IMG/VR virus record: IMGVR_UViG_3300037485_000134
Coordinates: 1 to 22,605 of that record
Length of the DNA stretch: 22,605 nt
From: a virus
Strand: one strand, 5' to 3'
Shown here piece after piece: positions 9,737-16,681 of the stretch. Every line of letters begins with the position of its first letter. Positions within the stretch are counted from its first letter, which is position 1. The notes under the pieces are model-generated. The model made no database searches. It was not told the origin of the DNA and worked only from the letters and a program-made list of their open reading frames with translations. Made by a program: the position numbers and the translations under genes.

Positions 9737-10539
9737 TCTCTTTGATGCCTAAAAGTAGCTTTGACCCAGATGCACAAGCCTTCATAACAGCGGCTTCAAT
9801 AACTGATAACACCCAAAAGAATGCTATTAACACTTTGGTTATTGCATTAAAAGGCTATAGTATTTGGACAAAGTTCAAAGCTATCTATCCAATTGTAGGA
9901 GGTACAGCTTCAAGCCATAAATACAACCTTAAAGACCCGAGAGATTTGGATGCTGCATTTAGATTGACTTTTACAACTGGTTGGACGCATTCAGCAAATG
10001 GAATGTTACCCAATGGGACGAGTGCTTTTGCAGACACTTTTTTTACTCCAAGTTCTAATTTATCAGTTAACAACACAAGTATGTCAATATATGTCAATAA
10101 TAATATAGCCCCAATATTGGCAGCTCCTACCTTTGGATGTTATTTTGATGGAACAAAAACTTTTTATACTACTTTAAAACAAAGTAATACATTTTATTCT
10201 TTTATTGGTTCGGAAAATGGAAGTGCTACTTTTGGAAATTCTTTTAGCAATACAGATAGTAGTGGTTTTTATATTACTTCAAGAACATCTTCAACAGTTT
10301 TAAAATCTTATAAAAATAATTTATTAAAAAACACAACTATTTTAGCCAATACGGGAACGTTGCCTGCATTAAAGTATACTTATGGAGCCTTTAGAAATAG
10401 CGCAGGTATAGCTGCCACAACATATAATAATTATGCTCATGCATTTATGTCATTAGGAGATGGATTAACAGATACCGAAGCGGCTAACTTTTACACAGCG
10501 GTTCAAGCATATCAAACAACTTTATCTAGACAAGTATAA
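9721..10539 (+). CDS. Putative receptor-binding / tail-tip protein
   Basis: A 272-residue protein that probably forms the adhesive tip next to the tail fibre. The N-terminal part (PDAQAFITAASITDNTQKNA, then AINTLVIALKGYSIWTKF) reads as a conserved helical docking module. The middle (about residues 95-230) is Ser/Thr/Asn/Phe-rich and beta-like, as in lectin-type binding domains. The end (SLGDGLTDTEAANFYTAVQA) is again helical. DNA of the middle part is visibly richer in T runs (10030-10330) than its flanks, consistent with exchange of the host-range module. Two starts are possible: ATG 9721, overlapping the fibre gene by 16 bases, or ATG 9745, just after its stop; the longer form is listed. 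Function is inferred from position and composition. Confidence 0.6.
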   Translation: MYRSLISLMPKSSFDPDAQAFITAASITDNTQKNAINTLVIALKGYSIWTKFKAIYPIVGGTASSHKYNLKDPRDLDAAFRLTFTTGWTHSANGMLPNGTSAFADTFFTPSSNLSVNNTSMSIYVNNNIAPILAAPTFGCYFDGTKTFYTTLKQSNTFYSFIGSENGSATFGNSFSNTDSSGFYITSRTSSTVLKSYKNNLLKNTTILANTGTLPALKYTYGAFRNSAGIAATTYNNYAHAFMSLGDGLTDTEAANFYTAVQAYQTTLSRQV

Positions 10540-10754
10540 TGGAAGGTAGAATAGTAACAACCCAAACAGCAGAAAGTTTACAAAATGTATTTTTTGACTC
10601 AGACACTTTTTTTAACTTTGTTCAGGATATTAACGACGTTTATTTCTTATTTTTGAGTGAACAAGATGAGGTGGATATTTCAGTAACTGAATATGCTTAC
10701 TTGCTAGATATACCTTTGAGTCCTTATGTACCAAAACCAATACCCTTAGACTAA
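10539..10754 (+). CDS. Small acidic protein of the tail-fibre block, unknown function
   Basis: A 71-residue acidic protein (many Asp/Glu, Phe-rich: FFDSDTFFNFVQDINDVYF) with no membrane segment and no recognised domain. It shares its TAATG start with the stop of the receptor-binding candidate and likewise hands over to the next gene by TAATG at 10754, so the three are probably translated together. Small proteins next to fibre genes are sometimes fibre assembly factors, but nothing here shows that. Confidence 0.5.
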   Translation: MEGRIVTTQTAESLQNVFFDSDTFFNFVQDINDVYFLFLSEQDEVDISVTEYAYLLDIPLSPYVPKPIPLD

Positions 10755-11176
10755 TGGCATACGCAAACAACGGTGAATTTAATGTGCTTTATCCTACAAG
10801 AAGGAAGGTAGCTAATGTGCTCAAGAAAATAATCTTAGATGAGAATTTAATTGATACCAGAACTCTATATGATTCAATACGTATCAATGCCAAAGTCAGT
10901 ACTGAGGGTAATTTACGCATTCAAATTGTAGCGGCTTATTACTTTGGATTCTTAAACAATGGTACAATAACAATACTACCCTTTAATTTGGTGCGTAAGT
11001 TCAATGCTAAACTTGAGCAAGAAGGACTTATCAATGAAATGTATGGTCAATACATAGCTTATGTAGCTAATAAATTCCCTATCTTAGAACTTGGTGGTTT
11101 ACTTCGCCAAAAGGTAGTAGTGATTTATGACTTTGAGCCATTGTTTGGTGAGTTCTTTAACACATTAGATGTTTAA
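10754..11176 (+). CDS. HK97 gp10-like neck/tail-completion protein (tentative)
   Basis: A 140-residue protein. Residues 34-68 show the pattern DTRTLYDSIRINAKV, a short strand with LRIQIVAAYYF, and then FLNNGT. This resembles the signature of HK97 gp10-type head-tail joining proteins (a Leu/Ser-rich helix, strands, and an aromatic-x-G-T turn), although the usual Glu before GT is Asn here. It is the last gene of the rightward tail block. Its final 12 bases overlap the end of the leftward gene at 11165, so the two transcripts converge with no terminator between them. The neck assignment is an inference from a short pattern. Confidence 0.45.
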   Translation: MAYANNGEFNVLYPTRRKVANVLKKIILDENLIDTRTLYDSIRINAKVSTEGNLRIQIVAAYYFGFLNNGTITILPFNLVRKFNAKLEQEGLINEMYGQYIAYVANKFPILELGGLLRQKVVVIYDFEPLFGEFFNTLDV

Positions 11177-11896
11177 TTCTTTCTTCATGGCTAACATATT
11201 GAAGGTCATGATTAGTGGTAGGTTGGTGACCTCTTCAAATTTAGTGAGGTCTTCATTGCATAGGGAGTAGATTAATCTCTCCCACCCCCACTTCATTTCA
11301 CTCTTTTTGAGCTGTAAGTCTTTTGACTCCTGAGATGTGGTAGGTTTATCCTCTTCCTCATCACCATCACTGTCATCATGAAATAAGTTGCCGTATGTCT
11401 CCATGAAGTTTTCCCTAAAAGCTATGAACTCAGGTACAATACCATAGATATCATTGATGCAATAGTCTTCAAAGAGCTCAAATCTTTGTCTAGGTGAGAA
11501 GTTGTAAGGCTCAAAGACAGTCACACCCCATTCATTGGTAGATTTTTGCCTATACATAATGGATGCAATGTGACCTATGTGCTTATTGTAGTCTTTTGAA
11601 AAGTAAAATTCAAGGTCAATGTACTCACCAATGGTTAACTTATCTAGTGGCTTGTAGTGATAGTCATCAATTTGGTGCTTGTATTGCTTAGATGGTTCTG
11701 AGTTCACAAATTTAATCTCATTAATCATAGCAGTCACTTCCTCAATGTCAAGGTCTTCAAGTTCCTCAGAGCTAACATCCGCTAAAATAGCAAGTATTTC
11801 TATCTCTCTATTGAAGACCTCAGTGATTGTGTACAGCTCTCTAATCTCTTTGAACTGCAATACATCAATCTCACTCCAATATTTCGGTAGGTGCAT
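11165..11896 (-). CDS. Leftward gene, paralogue of upstream gene; possible tail-assembly-chaperone-like protein
   Basis: A 243-residue protein read leftward from ATG 11896. A TTG at 11929 would add 11 residues. The first 130 residues follow the same order of motifs as the neighbouring 181-residue protein: a QF-x-x-I helix near the start, an IEILAILADV helix, an acidic stretch LEDLDIEEV, IDDYHYKPLDKLTIGEY, and KHIGHIASIMYRQKS. About 100 extra residues follow, including an acidic linker DDSDGDEEEDK and a Trp-containing helix. The gene starts 26 bases before the stop of the upstream gene, in the +1 frame. A shorter protein followed by a longer overlapping partner recalls tail-assembly chaperone pairs, but here both have their own N-domain. 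Function unproven. Confidence 0.5.
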   Translation of the reverse strand: MHLPKYWSEIDVLQFKEIRELYTITEVFNREIEILAILADVSSEELEDLDIEEVTAMINEIKFVNSEPSKQYKHQIDDYHYKPLDKLTIGEYIDLEFYFSKDYNKHIGHIASIMYRQKSTNEWGVTVFEPYNFSPRQRFELFEDYCINDIYGIVPEFIAFRENFMETYGNLFHDDSDGDEEEDKPTTSQESKDLQLKKSEMKWGWERLIYSLCNEDLTKFEEVTNLPLIMTFNMLAMKKELNI

Positions 11897-12416
11897 CCTT
11901 AGGTATGTATTTAGATAACTTCTGACCAATCTCCACTAGGTAAGGCACAGCTATTTCAGCTTTCAATTCTCTAATTAATTTAGCTTTCAGCTTGATGTGA
12001 GCATCTGAGTAGTGCTCTACCTTAGTCAAGTCAGTACGCTTGAATAAAACTGCTAACATCTCAGAGATATAACCTTTATGTCTCGAGTGCATGATTTTTT
12101 CAATGTGCTTAGTGTCTTTTACTGAGAGCTTGAATCTGTCTTCAAATGCCACATAAGTATAGCCATCAATCTCAAATGAGCTAATCAAATCAGGCTTATC
12201 ACCTAAGTTATTAAACTCTTTTACTATCTCTTTGAACTCTTCAATCTCAACTGCATCCCACTCAATAGCTGGTACTCCTAAGAATTCAAACACTTGCAAA
12301 TGTTTGTCAATAGCATCCAGCTCAGTGTCAGCATGGATAGTTGTGATTGTTTCAAATTGCTGTACACTCAACTCATTCAGTTGGTTAGGTACGTCAAAGC
12401 CTAAAATATTTACCAT
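11871..12416 (-). CDS. Leftward gene; possible tail-assembly-chaperone-like protein
   Basis: A 181-residue, helix-rich, acidic protein without signal or membrane segments, and the first gene of the only leftward operon in the window. Motifs in order: LSVQQFETITTI, LQVFEFLGV, VEIEEFKEIVKEF, FEIDGYTYVAFEDRFKLSVK, and GYISEMLAVLFKRTDL. The same series recurs in the downstream leftward gene, indicating duplication. Tail chaperones in siphoviruses are small, acidic, helical and made as an overlapping pair, which fits, but they normally precede the tape measure on the same strand. A TATATTTG box on this strand lies 17 bases before the ATG. The alternative is an unrelated conserved phage protein. 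Confidence 0.5.
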   Translation of the reverse strand: MVNILGFDVPNQLNELSVQQFETITTIHADTELDAIDKHLQVFEFLGVPAIEWDAVEIEEFKEIVKEFNNLGDKPDLISSFEIDGYTYVAFEDRFKLSVKDTKHIEKIMHSRHKGYISEMLAVLFKRTDLTKVEHYSDAHIKLKAKLIRELKAEIAVPYLVEIGQKLSKYIPKDAPTEILE

Positions 12417-12432
12417 AGATTTTAATTTTTAA

Positions 12433-12440
12433 CAAATATA
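12433..12440 (-). promoter_or_regulatory. Candidate -7 box TATATTTG for the leftward operon
   Basis: On the minus strand the sequence reads TATATTTG, a perfect fit to the Bacteroidota -7 consensus TAnnTTTG, 16 bases before the start codon at 12416. No TTG element lies 17-23 bases upstream, so only half of the promoter is recognisable. Transcription from here would leave a leader of about ten bases. Confidence 0.4.
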
Positions 12441-12448
12441 ATACTTTT

Positions 12449-12458
12449 TACAATATAG
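12449..12458 (+). promoter_or_regulatory. TACAATATAG motif, copy 3 (divergent gap)
   Basis: An exact copy two bases before the ATG at 12461, inside the 44-base gap between divergent operons. Since the upstream genes run leftward, a rightward promoter is expected here, which is the best argument that the motif is a promoter rather than a translation signal. Confidence 0.65.
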
Positions 12459-12460
12459 GC

Positions 12461-13417
12461 ATGGATAGACCTATCTACAAAATTACAATTGAGGATGAGT
12501 ATGCCGATGGTGAGAACTTAGGTATAGAAATGATTGCATTTACTTCAAAGCCTGCAATAAAGGTTAAAGGTATGGCATTCAATTCTCATGTAGCTATGAC
12601 GTTCAAGGACGATGTTAAGATGAGAGTAGTTGCACCAGCAATGATTCCTATGAACATCTATCGTAAAGATGAGGATGGTGAGGAGTACGACGTTCAATTC
12701 TCAGCTGAGGTTATTGAACAGATCCATTCTAAGTTCATGCAGAATCTACAGAATAAAGACATCTTTAACTTAGAGCATGACACTACTAAGAAAGTCCCAG
12801 CTTACATTTTAGAGGCTTGGATAGTAGACAACCCAACTACTGACAAAGCATTCACTACTTATGGTATTGAAACCCCTAAGGGAACATTGATGCTAACAAG
12901 TCAAGTGACTGACAGAGCATACTATGATGAGCTTGTTGAGTCAGGTCAAGTAGGCTATTCAATTGAGGGATTCTTAGGTATGAAATTATCGGAACAATTA
13001 AAATTAAATACTATGAAATTACCTGATGGAGAGCATCTAATTGAGGATAAGATCTATGTTGTAAAAGACGGAGAAGTTATTGAGATTAAAGATGTACCTA
13101 CAGAGATGGAAGCTGAGTTATCAGCAGATCCAGCTGTGGAAGAAGAAGTGGCTGATGCTGAGGCTCAAGCTACAGAAGAAGCTGAAACAGAAGAAGTAGC
13201 TATGGCTATTGACCCAGCTGTAGATGCTGAGGCTATTATTGCTATTGTACGTCCTTTATTAGAGGAGCACATGAATTCAGTTATCTCTATGATTGCTGCT
13301 CTTAAAAATCAAATTGAGGAGAGCATCACAGTAGAGACTGAAGAAGAAGTTGAGCCAGTTGCATTGACTGCTCACGAAAAGTTTAAAGAATTTGTAAAAT
13401 TTTCAAAATCAAAATAA
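12461..13417 (+). CDS. XkdF-like prohead protease with C-terminal scaffold-like region
   Basis: A 318-residue protein. Residues about 75-175 match the pattern of the XkdF-type putative serine protease of phage proheads: NLEHDTTKKVPAYILEAWIV with a candidate His at 106, then ITDR-like VTDRAYYDELVESGQVGYSI with a candidate Ser at 167 in the GYSIEG motif. Residues about 210-260 form a Glu/Ala-rich acidic stretch, and the last 60 residues are helical (PLLEEHMNSVISMIAALKNQ), as expected for a scaffolding domain. Protease-scaffold fusions are known in other phages. The stop is one base before the major capsid ATG, consistent with a maturation role. It is the first gene after the divergent gap. Confidence 0.75.
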   Translation: MDRPIYKITIEDEYADGENLGIEMIAFTSKPAIKVKGMAFNSHVAMTFKDDVKMRVVAPAMIPMNIYRKDEDGEEYDVQFSAEVIEQIHSKFMQNLQNKDIFNLEHDTTKKVPAYILEAWIVDNPTTDKAFTTYGIETPKGTLMLTSQVTDRAYYDELVESGQVGYSIEGFLGMKLSEQLKLNTMKLPDGEHLIEDKIYVVKDGEVIEIKDVPTEMEAELSADPAVEEEVADAEAQATEEAETEEVAMAIDPAVDAEAIIAIVRPLLEEHMNSVISMIAALKNQIEESITVETEEEVEPVALTAHEKFKEFVKFSKSK

Positions 13418-13418
13418 A

Positions 13419-14351
13419 ATGACACGTAACCTTAAATTCGACCTAGACATCGAAACAAATGCACTTTTGTGTGCAAACCCAGATGAGTTCTATTCAAGAG
13501 CTTATTTATCAAGCCCTGATATTGCTAACAACTTCCGTACCCTACCAGGTATCAAGAGCAAAACTAAATTAGCAAATGTTACTTTTGGTAGCTTATTGCA
13601 AGCATCAACTTGTAACTTTTCAGCTCCTACAGATTCATTAGATGCAATTGACATTGATGTATGTGCTTTATCAGCTATGGCTCAACTTTGTCAATTTGAC
13701 TTAGAGCAGTCTTTCTTAGCTTTGCAAATGTCTCAAGGCTCAAATGGTGACTTCACAGTTGCATCTTTCATGTCTTACTACTGGAATGAAATGGCTAATG
13801 TTATTGGTCAAGACTTAGAGTTGTTAAGATGGCAAGGTAATGATGCATCTGAGGATCCATTGTTAGGTCTTTGTACTGGATACTTATTTCCAATGTTCTA
13901 TGATACTGATATTATCGGTTTGTACGCAGGTGCTATCACTACATCAAATGTATTGACTGTATTAGAATCAGTTGTTAATGCTGCTCCTAATACAATTTCA
14001 CGTAAAAAAGCTGACCTTAGATTGTATGTATCAACAAATGTAGCTAATGCTTATGAGTTGAAAGCAGCACAAGGTAACACTCAGACTTATGTGACTTTAC
14101 CATTAGGGTTGACTTTCTTAGGAATCAATGTAGTAGTGTGTGAAGGTATGCCTGACAACACTATCTTATTGACTTTGAGAACAAATCTTATCTATGCATT
14201 TGATGCTGAGGGAGATTCAAAAGCATTGAAAGCAGTTAACTTGTCTGACTCAGTTGCTGAGCCTTACTTGAGAACTCGTGCTAACTTGAAAGCTGGTTTT
14301 CACTACACAAACCCTACTGAGATAGTGTTATACAATGCATTCTACATCTAA
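13419..14351 (+). CDS. Major capsid protein
   Basis: A 310-residue protein directly behind the protease-scaffold gene and in front of a strong terminator. It has no membrane segment. It has the alpha/beta mixture expected of an HK97-fold capsid protein: an N-terminal arm, a long helical section near residues 70-150 (SAMAQLCQFDLEQSFLALQM), and a C-terminal beta/alpha part with ADLRLYVSTNVANAYELKAA and LGLTFLGINVVVCEGMPDNT, a typical P/A-domain pattern. Arginine is encoded by CGT in four of nine cases, whereas AGA dominates in most neighbouring genes; this fits selection for high expression. The family is inferred from position and pattern rather than from an obvious signature. Confidence 0.8.
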   Translation: MTRNLKFDLDIETNALLCANPDEFYSRAYLSSPDIANNFRTLPGIKSKTKLANVTFGSLLQASTCNFSAPTDSLDAIDIDVCALSAMAQLCQFDLEQSFLALQMSQGSNGDFTVASFMSYYWNEMANVIGQDLELLRWQGNDASEDPLLGLCTGYLFPMFYDTDIIGLYAGAITTSNVLTVLESVVNAAPNTISRKKADLRLYVSTNVANAYELKAAQGNTQTYVTLPLGLTFLGINVVVCEGMPDNTILLTLRTNLIYAFDAEGDSKALKAVNLSDSVAEPYLRTRANLKAGFHYTNPTEIVLYNAFYI

Positions 14352-14359
14352 GATATAAA

Positions 14360-14388
14360 AGGGAGGTAGCAATGCCTCCCTATTTTTT
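14360..14388 (+). terminator. Rho-independent terminator after the capsid gene
   Basis: AGGGAGG (14360-14366) pairs with CCTCCCT (14375-14381). An additional T-G and A-T pair close a GCAA loop, a GNRA tetraloop. The run TATTTTTT follows. It starts 8 bases after the capsid stop. The next gene begins only 22 bases later, so tail-tube expression needs read-through or a promoter not recognised here. Confidence 0.9.
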
Positions 14389-14410
14389 CACTTTTAAAAC
14401 ATAAAAAGAC

Positions 14411-14947
14411 ATGGCATGTGATGCACTCCAAACCATCTTGAAAAGTTGTGACAACAACACTGGTGGTATTTATAAATTTTTTGTTAATCAACAAGATAAT
14501 GTTGATATGACTACATTGTCAGTTGACCCAGCTGATGACTACATAATTGATGCCTTAGACCTAGTAGGTGGAGCTGATCCATTTATTGAGTTTGAATTCA
14601 GACGCAATACTTCAAGCTACACTGAAGATTCAAATATTGACTTGATCAATGGTTCTTCTTTTGTTACTCAGACTATCAACCTAATGTTTCACAGACGTGA
14701 ATCTGTTAAGTCTAGTGCTATTAAAGTATTAGGTTCAGGTCAACAGTACTTAAGTGGTATTGTTCAAGATGCTAATGGCTTATATTGGTTCTTCCCTTAC
14801 TTGCAGTTGACTGCTACTGGTGAAGGCTCAGGAACAGCTCGTGCAGATGGTTCTAAGTATTCAATCACTTTGCTTGCAGAGAATGAGTTTTTAGCTTACC
14901 AAATTGAAGAGTCAGTAGTGACTACTTTGACTACACCAGCTCCATAA
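14411..14947 (+). CDS. Major tail (tube) protein candidate
   Basis: A 178-residue protein flanked by two strong terminators, a sign of a separately dosed, abundant virion protein. It has no membrane segment. The sequence is beta-rich: FIEFEFRRNTSSYTE, SFVTQTINLMFHRRESVKSS with a strand-loop-helix, then LYWFFPYLQLTATGEGSGTA and a final strand SKYSITLLAENEFLAYQIEE. This matches the look of siphovirus tail-tube subunits (a beta sandwich with one helix and a GSG-type loop). Two of five Arg codons are CGT and one is CGC, again differing from the AGA norm. The alternative is a head decoration protein, because it sits directly after the capsid gene. Confidence 0.65.
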   Translation: MACDALQTILKSCDNNTGGIYKFFVNQQDNVDMTTLSVDPADDYIIDALDLVGGADPFIEFEFRRNTSSYTEDSNIDLINGSSFVTQTINLMFHRRESVKSSAIKVLGSGQQYLSGIVQDANGLYWFFPYLQLTATGEGSGTARADGSKYSITLLAENEFLAYQIEESVVTTLTTPAP

Positions 14948-14967
14948 TCTATCTTTCTTCCATAGAT
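14947..14967 (+). other. Short hairpin at the tail-tube stop
   Basis: ATCTAT (14947-14952) and ATAGAT (14962-14967) can form a six-pair stem with a nine-base pyrimidine-rich loop, beginning at the last base of the stop codon and just ahead of the terminator hairpin. It could protect the 3' end or assist termination. Confidence 0.4.
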
Positions 14968-14973
14968 AAAGAG

Positions 14974-15001
14974 GCCTTGCAGAAATGTAAGGCTTTTTTT
15001 T
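14974..15001 (+). terminator. Rho-independent terminator after the tail-tube gene
   Basis: GCCTTGCA (14974-14981) pairs with TGTAAGGC (14986-14993), with one G-T pair, around a GAAA tetraloop. Eight T residues follow at 14994-15001. It ends 20 bases before the next TACAATATAG motif, so a new transcript is expected to start there. Confidence 0.93.
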
Positions 15002-15020
15002 AATTAAAATTTTCTCTAAG

Positions 15021-15030
15021 TACAATATAG
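15021..15030 (+). promoter_or_regulatory. TACAATATAG motif, copy 4 (after a terminator)
   Basis: An exact copy two bases before the ATG at 15033 and 20 bases after a strong terminator. The terminator-motif-gene order supports a promoter role for the portal-lysis block. Confidence 0.65.
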
Positions 15031-15032
15031 GT

Positions 15033-15368
15033 ATGATATATCTTGAGAAAGACTCAACTAATAGCTTTGTGCTGACCTTAACAGAAGTCACTACACTATC
15101 AAATGCTTACTATTTGTTTGAGTTTGAAGATGAGTTTAATACAACACCCAACCCTATCTATTGGCAAGGTGCTGACACTTCATTGTGGCCTTCAAGATTT
15201 AACCTATTCACTATTGAAGACCCTGCAGATATTGACTTTATAAAAGGTCAGTACAGATACAAGGTTTATGAAAGCTCATCTCCTACATTAGATCCTACTG
15301 GATTGACAATGATTGAAGAGGGAAGGCTTGTAGTGGCTGGTGCAATTATTAACTCAATTTATGACTAA
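15033..15368 (+). CDS. Small structural protein of the portal block, unknown function
   Basis: A 111-residue protein starting with MIYLEKDSTNSFVLTLTEVT, followed by alternating strands (AYYLFEFEDEF, GQYRYKVYESS) and a closing LTMIEEGRLVVAG. This reads as a compact beta-sandwich domain of the kind found in small phage head or tail accessory proteins. It has no signal peptide or membrane segment. It is the first gene after copy 4 of the promoter-like motif and is coupled to the portal by TAATG. I do not recognise a named family; a minor virion component is inferred from its neighbours. Confidence 0.5.
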   Translation: MIYLEKDSTNSFVLTLTEVTTLSNAYYLFEFEDEFNTTPNPIYWQGADTSLWPSRFNLFTIEDPADIDFIKGQYRYKVYESSSPTLDPTGLTMIEEGRLVVAGAIINSIYD

Positions 15369-16681
15369 TGGCTTGGTATAACAGATTCATAGGCACTAAG
15401 CCTCAGACAACAACACAAGTAGTAGAAGGCTATCAGTCATTCTCTACACCATTCGGTAGAGTAGGTGATGCTAACTTATCACTTCCTTATGTTAATGGTA
15501 GATATCAGATAGCTGGCTACATTCCATTTGGTCAGGATAACATGTTCCCTGAGCTATTAAATCAGCTCTACTATACATCACCTTTGCATGGTGCAATTGT
15601 GGATTTTAAAACCAACTCAGTTGTTGGTGGAGGATACGTTCTTAAGAGTGAAGGAATGACCAATGAGGACAAGCTCAAGCTCTACACATTTGAGAAGAAA
15701 ATAAAACTTGGCAAAGTAGAAAGAGCAATAGCTCAGCAGTTGACTGTACACCATCGAGTTTACTTTAAATTGTGTTACAATGCTAAGAGAGAGCTGTACA
15801 AGATATACAATGTATCACCTGAGAAGGTAAGAATTGCTAGAGACAAAGTCACTTACTTCTTATGTGATGACTGGTCAGCTAGAATTGACGTAACATCTAT
15901 AAAAAAATATCATCCTACTAACTCAGACCTTGAGCAGTTGTATGTTTACGAAATTATGACACTAGGTCAGGAGTGGTATCCATTGCCACAGTACACTAGT
16001 GCTCTTAACTTTGCTTTCCTATCAGGTGAGTTGAGCTACTTTGCAAAATCTAACATTCAAAATAGTGTGTTTCCTTCATTTGCAATGATGTTCCCTAAGA
16101 GACCACAATCAGAGGAGGAGAAATCAATGATTAAACACACAATTGATAGGTTAAAAGGTGCGGCTAATGCTGGTAAGGCAGTTGCATTCTTTGCTAACTC
16201 AGCTGACCAATTACCAAAAATAGAATCTTTACCTACAAATGGCAATGATAAGCTGTTTCACGAGGCCTCAGCTTTGAACACTGAACAAATTTGCTTTGCT
16301 CACACAATAGACCCTATCCTTATGGGTGTCAGAACTACTGGCTCACTAGGTGGAGGAGCTGATATCAAGCAAGCCTATGTCATCTTTGAGAAAAATGTGG
16401 TCATGCCATTAAGAACTCAGGTAGAAGAGATAGTTAATGAGCTTTTAGAGATTGCTAAGATACCAGGTGAATATACAATCAACAACTTCCAGATCATCAA
16501 TGAGACTATTGTAGAGATTGAAGGTGATGCAAGTAAAACAGCTGATGCTATCAACTCACTTAGTCCATTGGTAGCTACAAAAGTACTTAATGCAATGACT
16601 CCTAATGAAGTTCGCTCACTTGCATCTTTGCCTCCTATTGAAGGTGGTGATGTTATACCAATTGAAACACCTGCACTATGA
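15368..16681 (+). CDS. Portal protein
   Basis: A 437-residue protein, the length usual for siphovirus portals, which form the dodecameric DNA entry ring at one capsid vertex. Portal-like features are YIPFGQDNMFPELLNQLYYT near residue 52 followed by PLHGAIVDFKTNSVVGGGYV, a helix-turn region with EKVRIARDKVTYFL, and a long stem-like segment at 225-265. Then comes FAHTIDPILMGVRTTGSLGG with a C-terminal helix (NVVMPLRTQVEEIVNELLEI), the typical end of PBSX/HK97-type portals. It lies far from the terminase (about 14 kb), unlike most phages, and is coupled by ATGA to the connector-like gene. Confidence 0.85.
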   Translation: MAWYNRFIGTKPQTTTQVVEGYQSFSTPFGRVGDANLSLPYVNGRYQIAGYIPFGQDNMFPELLNQLYYTSPLHGAIVDFKTNSVVGGGYVLKSEGMTNEDKLKLYTFEKKIKLGKVERAIAQQLTVHHRVYFKLCYNAKRELYKIYNVSPEKVRIARDKVTYFLCDDWSARIDVTSIKKYHPTNSDLEQLYVYEIMTLGQEWYPLPQYTSALNFAFLSGELSYFAKSNIQNSVFPSFAMMFPKRPQSEEEKSMIKHTIDRLKGAANAGKAVAFFANSADQLPKIESLPTNGNDKLFHEASALNTEQICFAHTIDPILMGVRTTGSLGGGADIKQAYVIFEKNVVMPLRTQVEEIVNELLEIAKIPGEYTINNFQIINETIVEIEGDASKTADAINSLSPLVATKVLNAMTPNEVRSLASLPPIEGGDVIPIETPAL

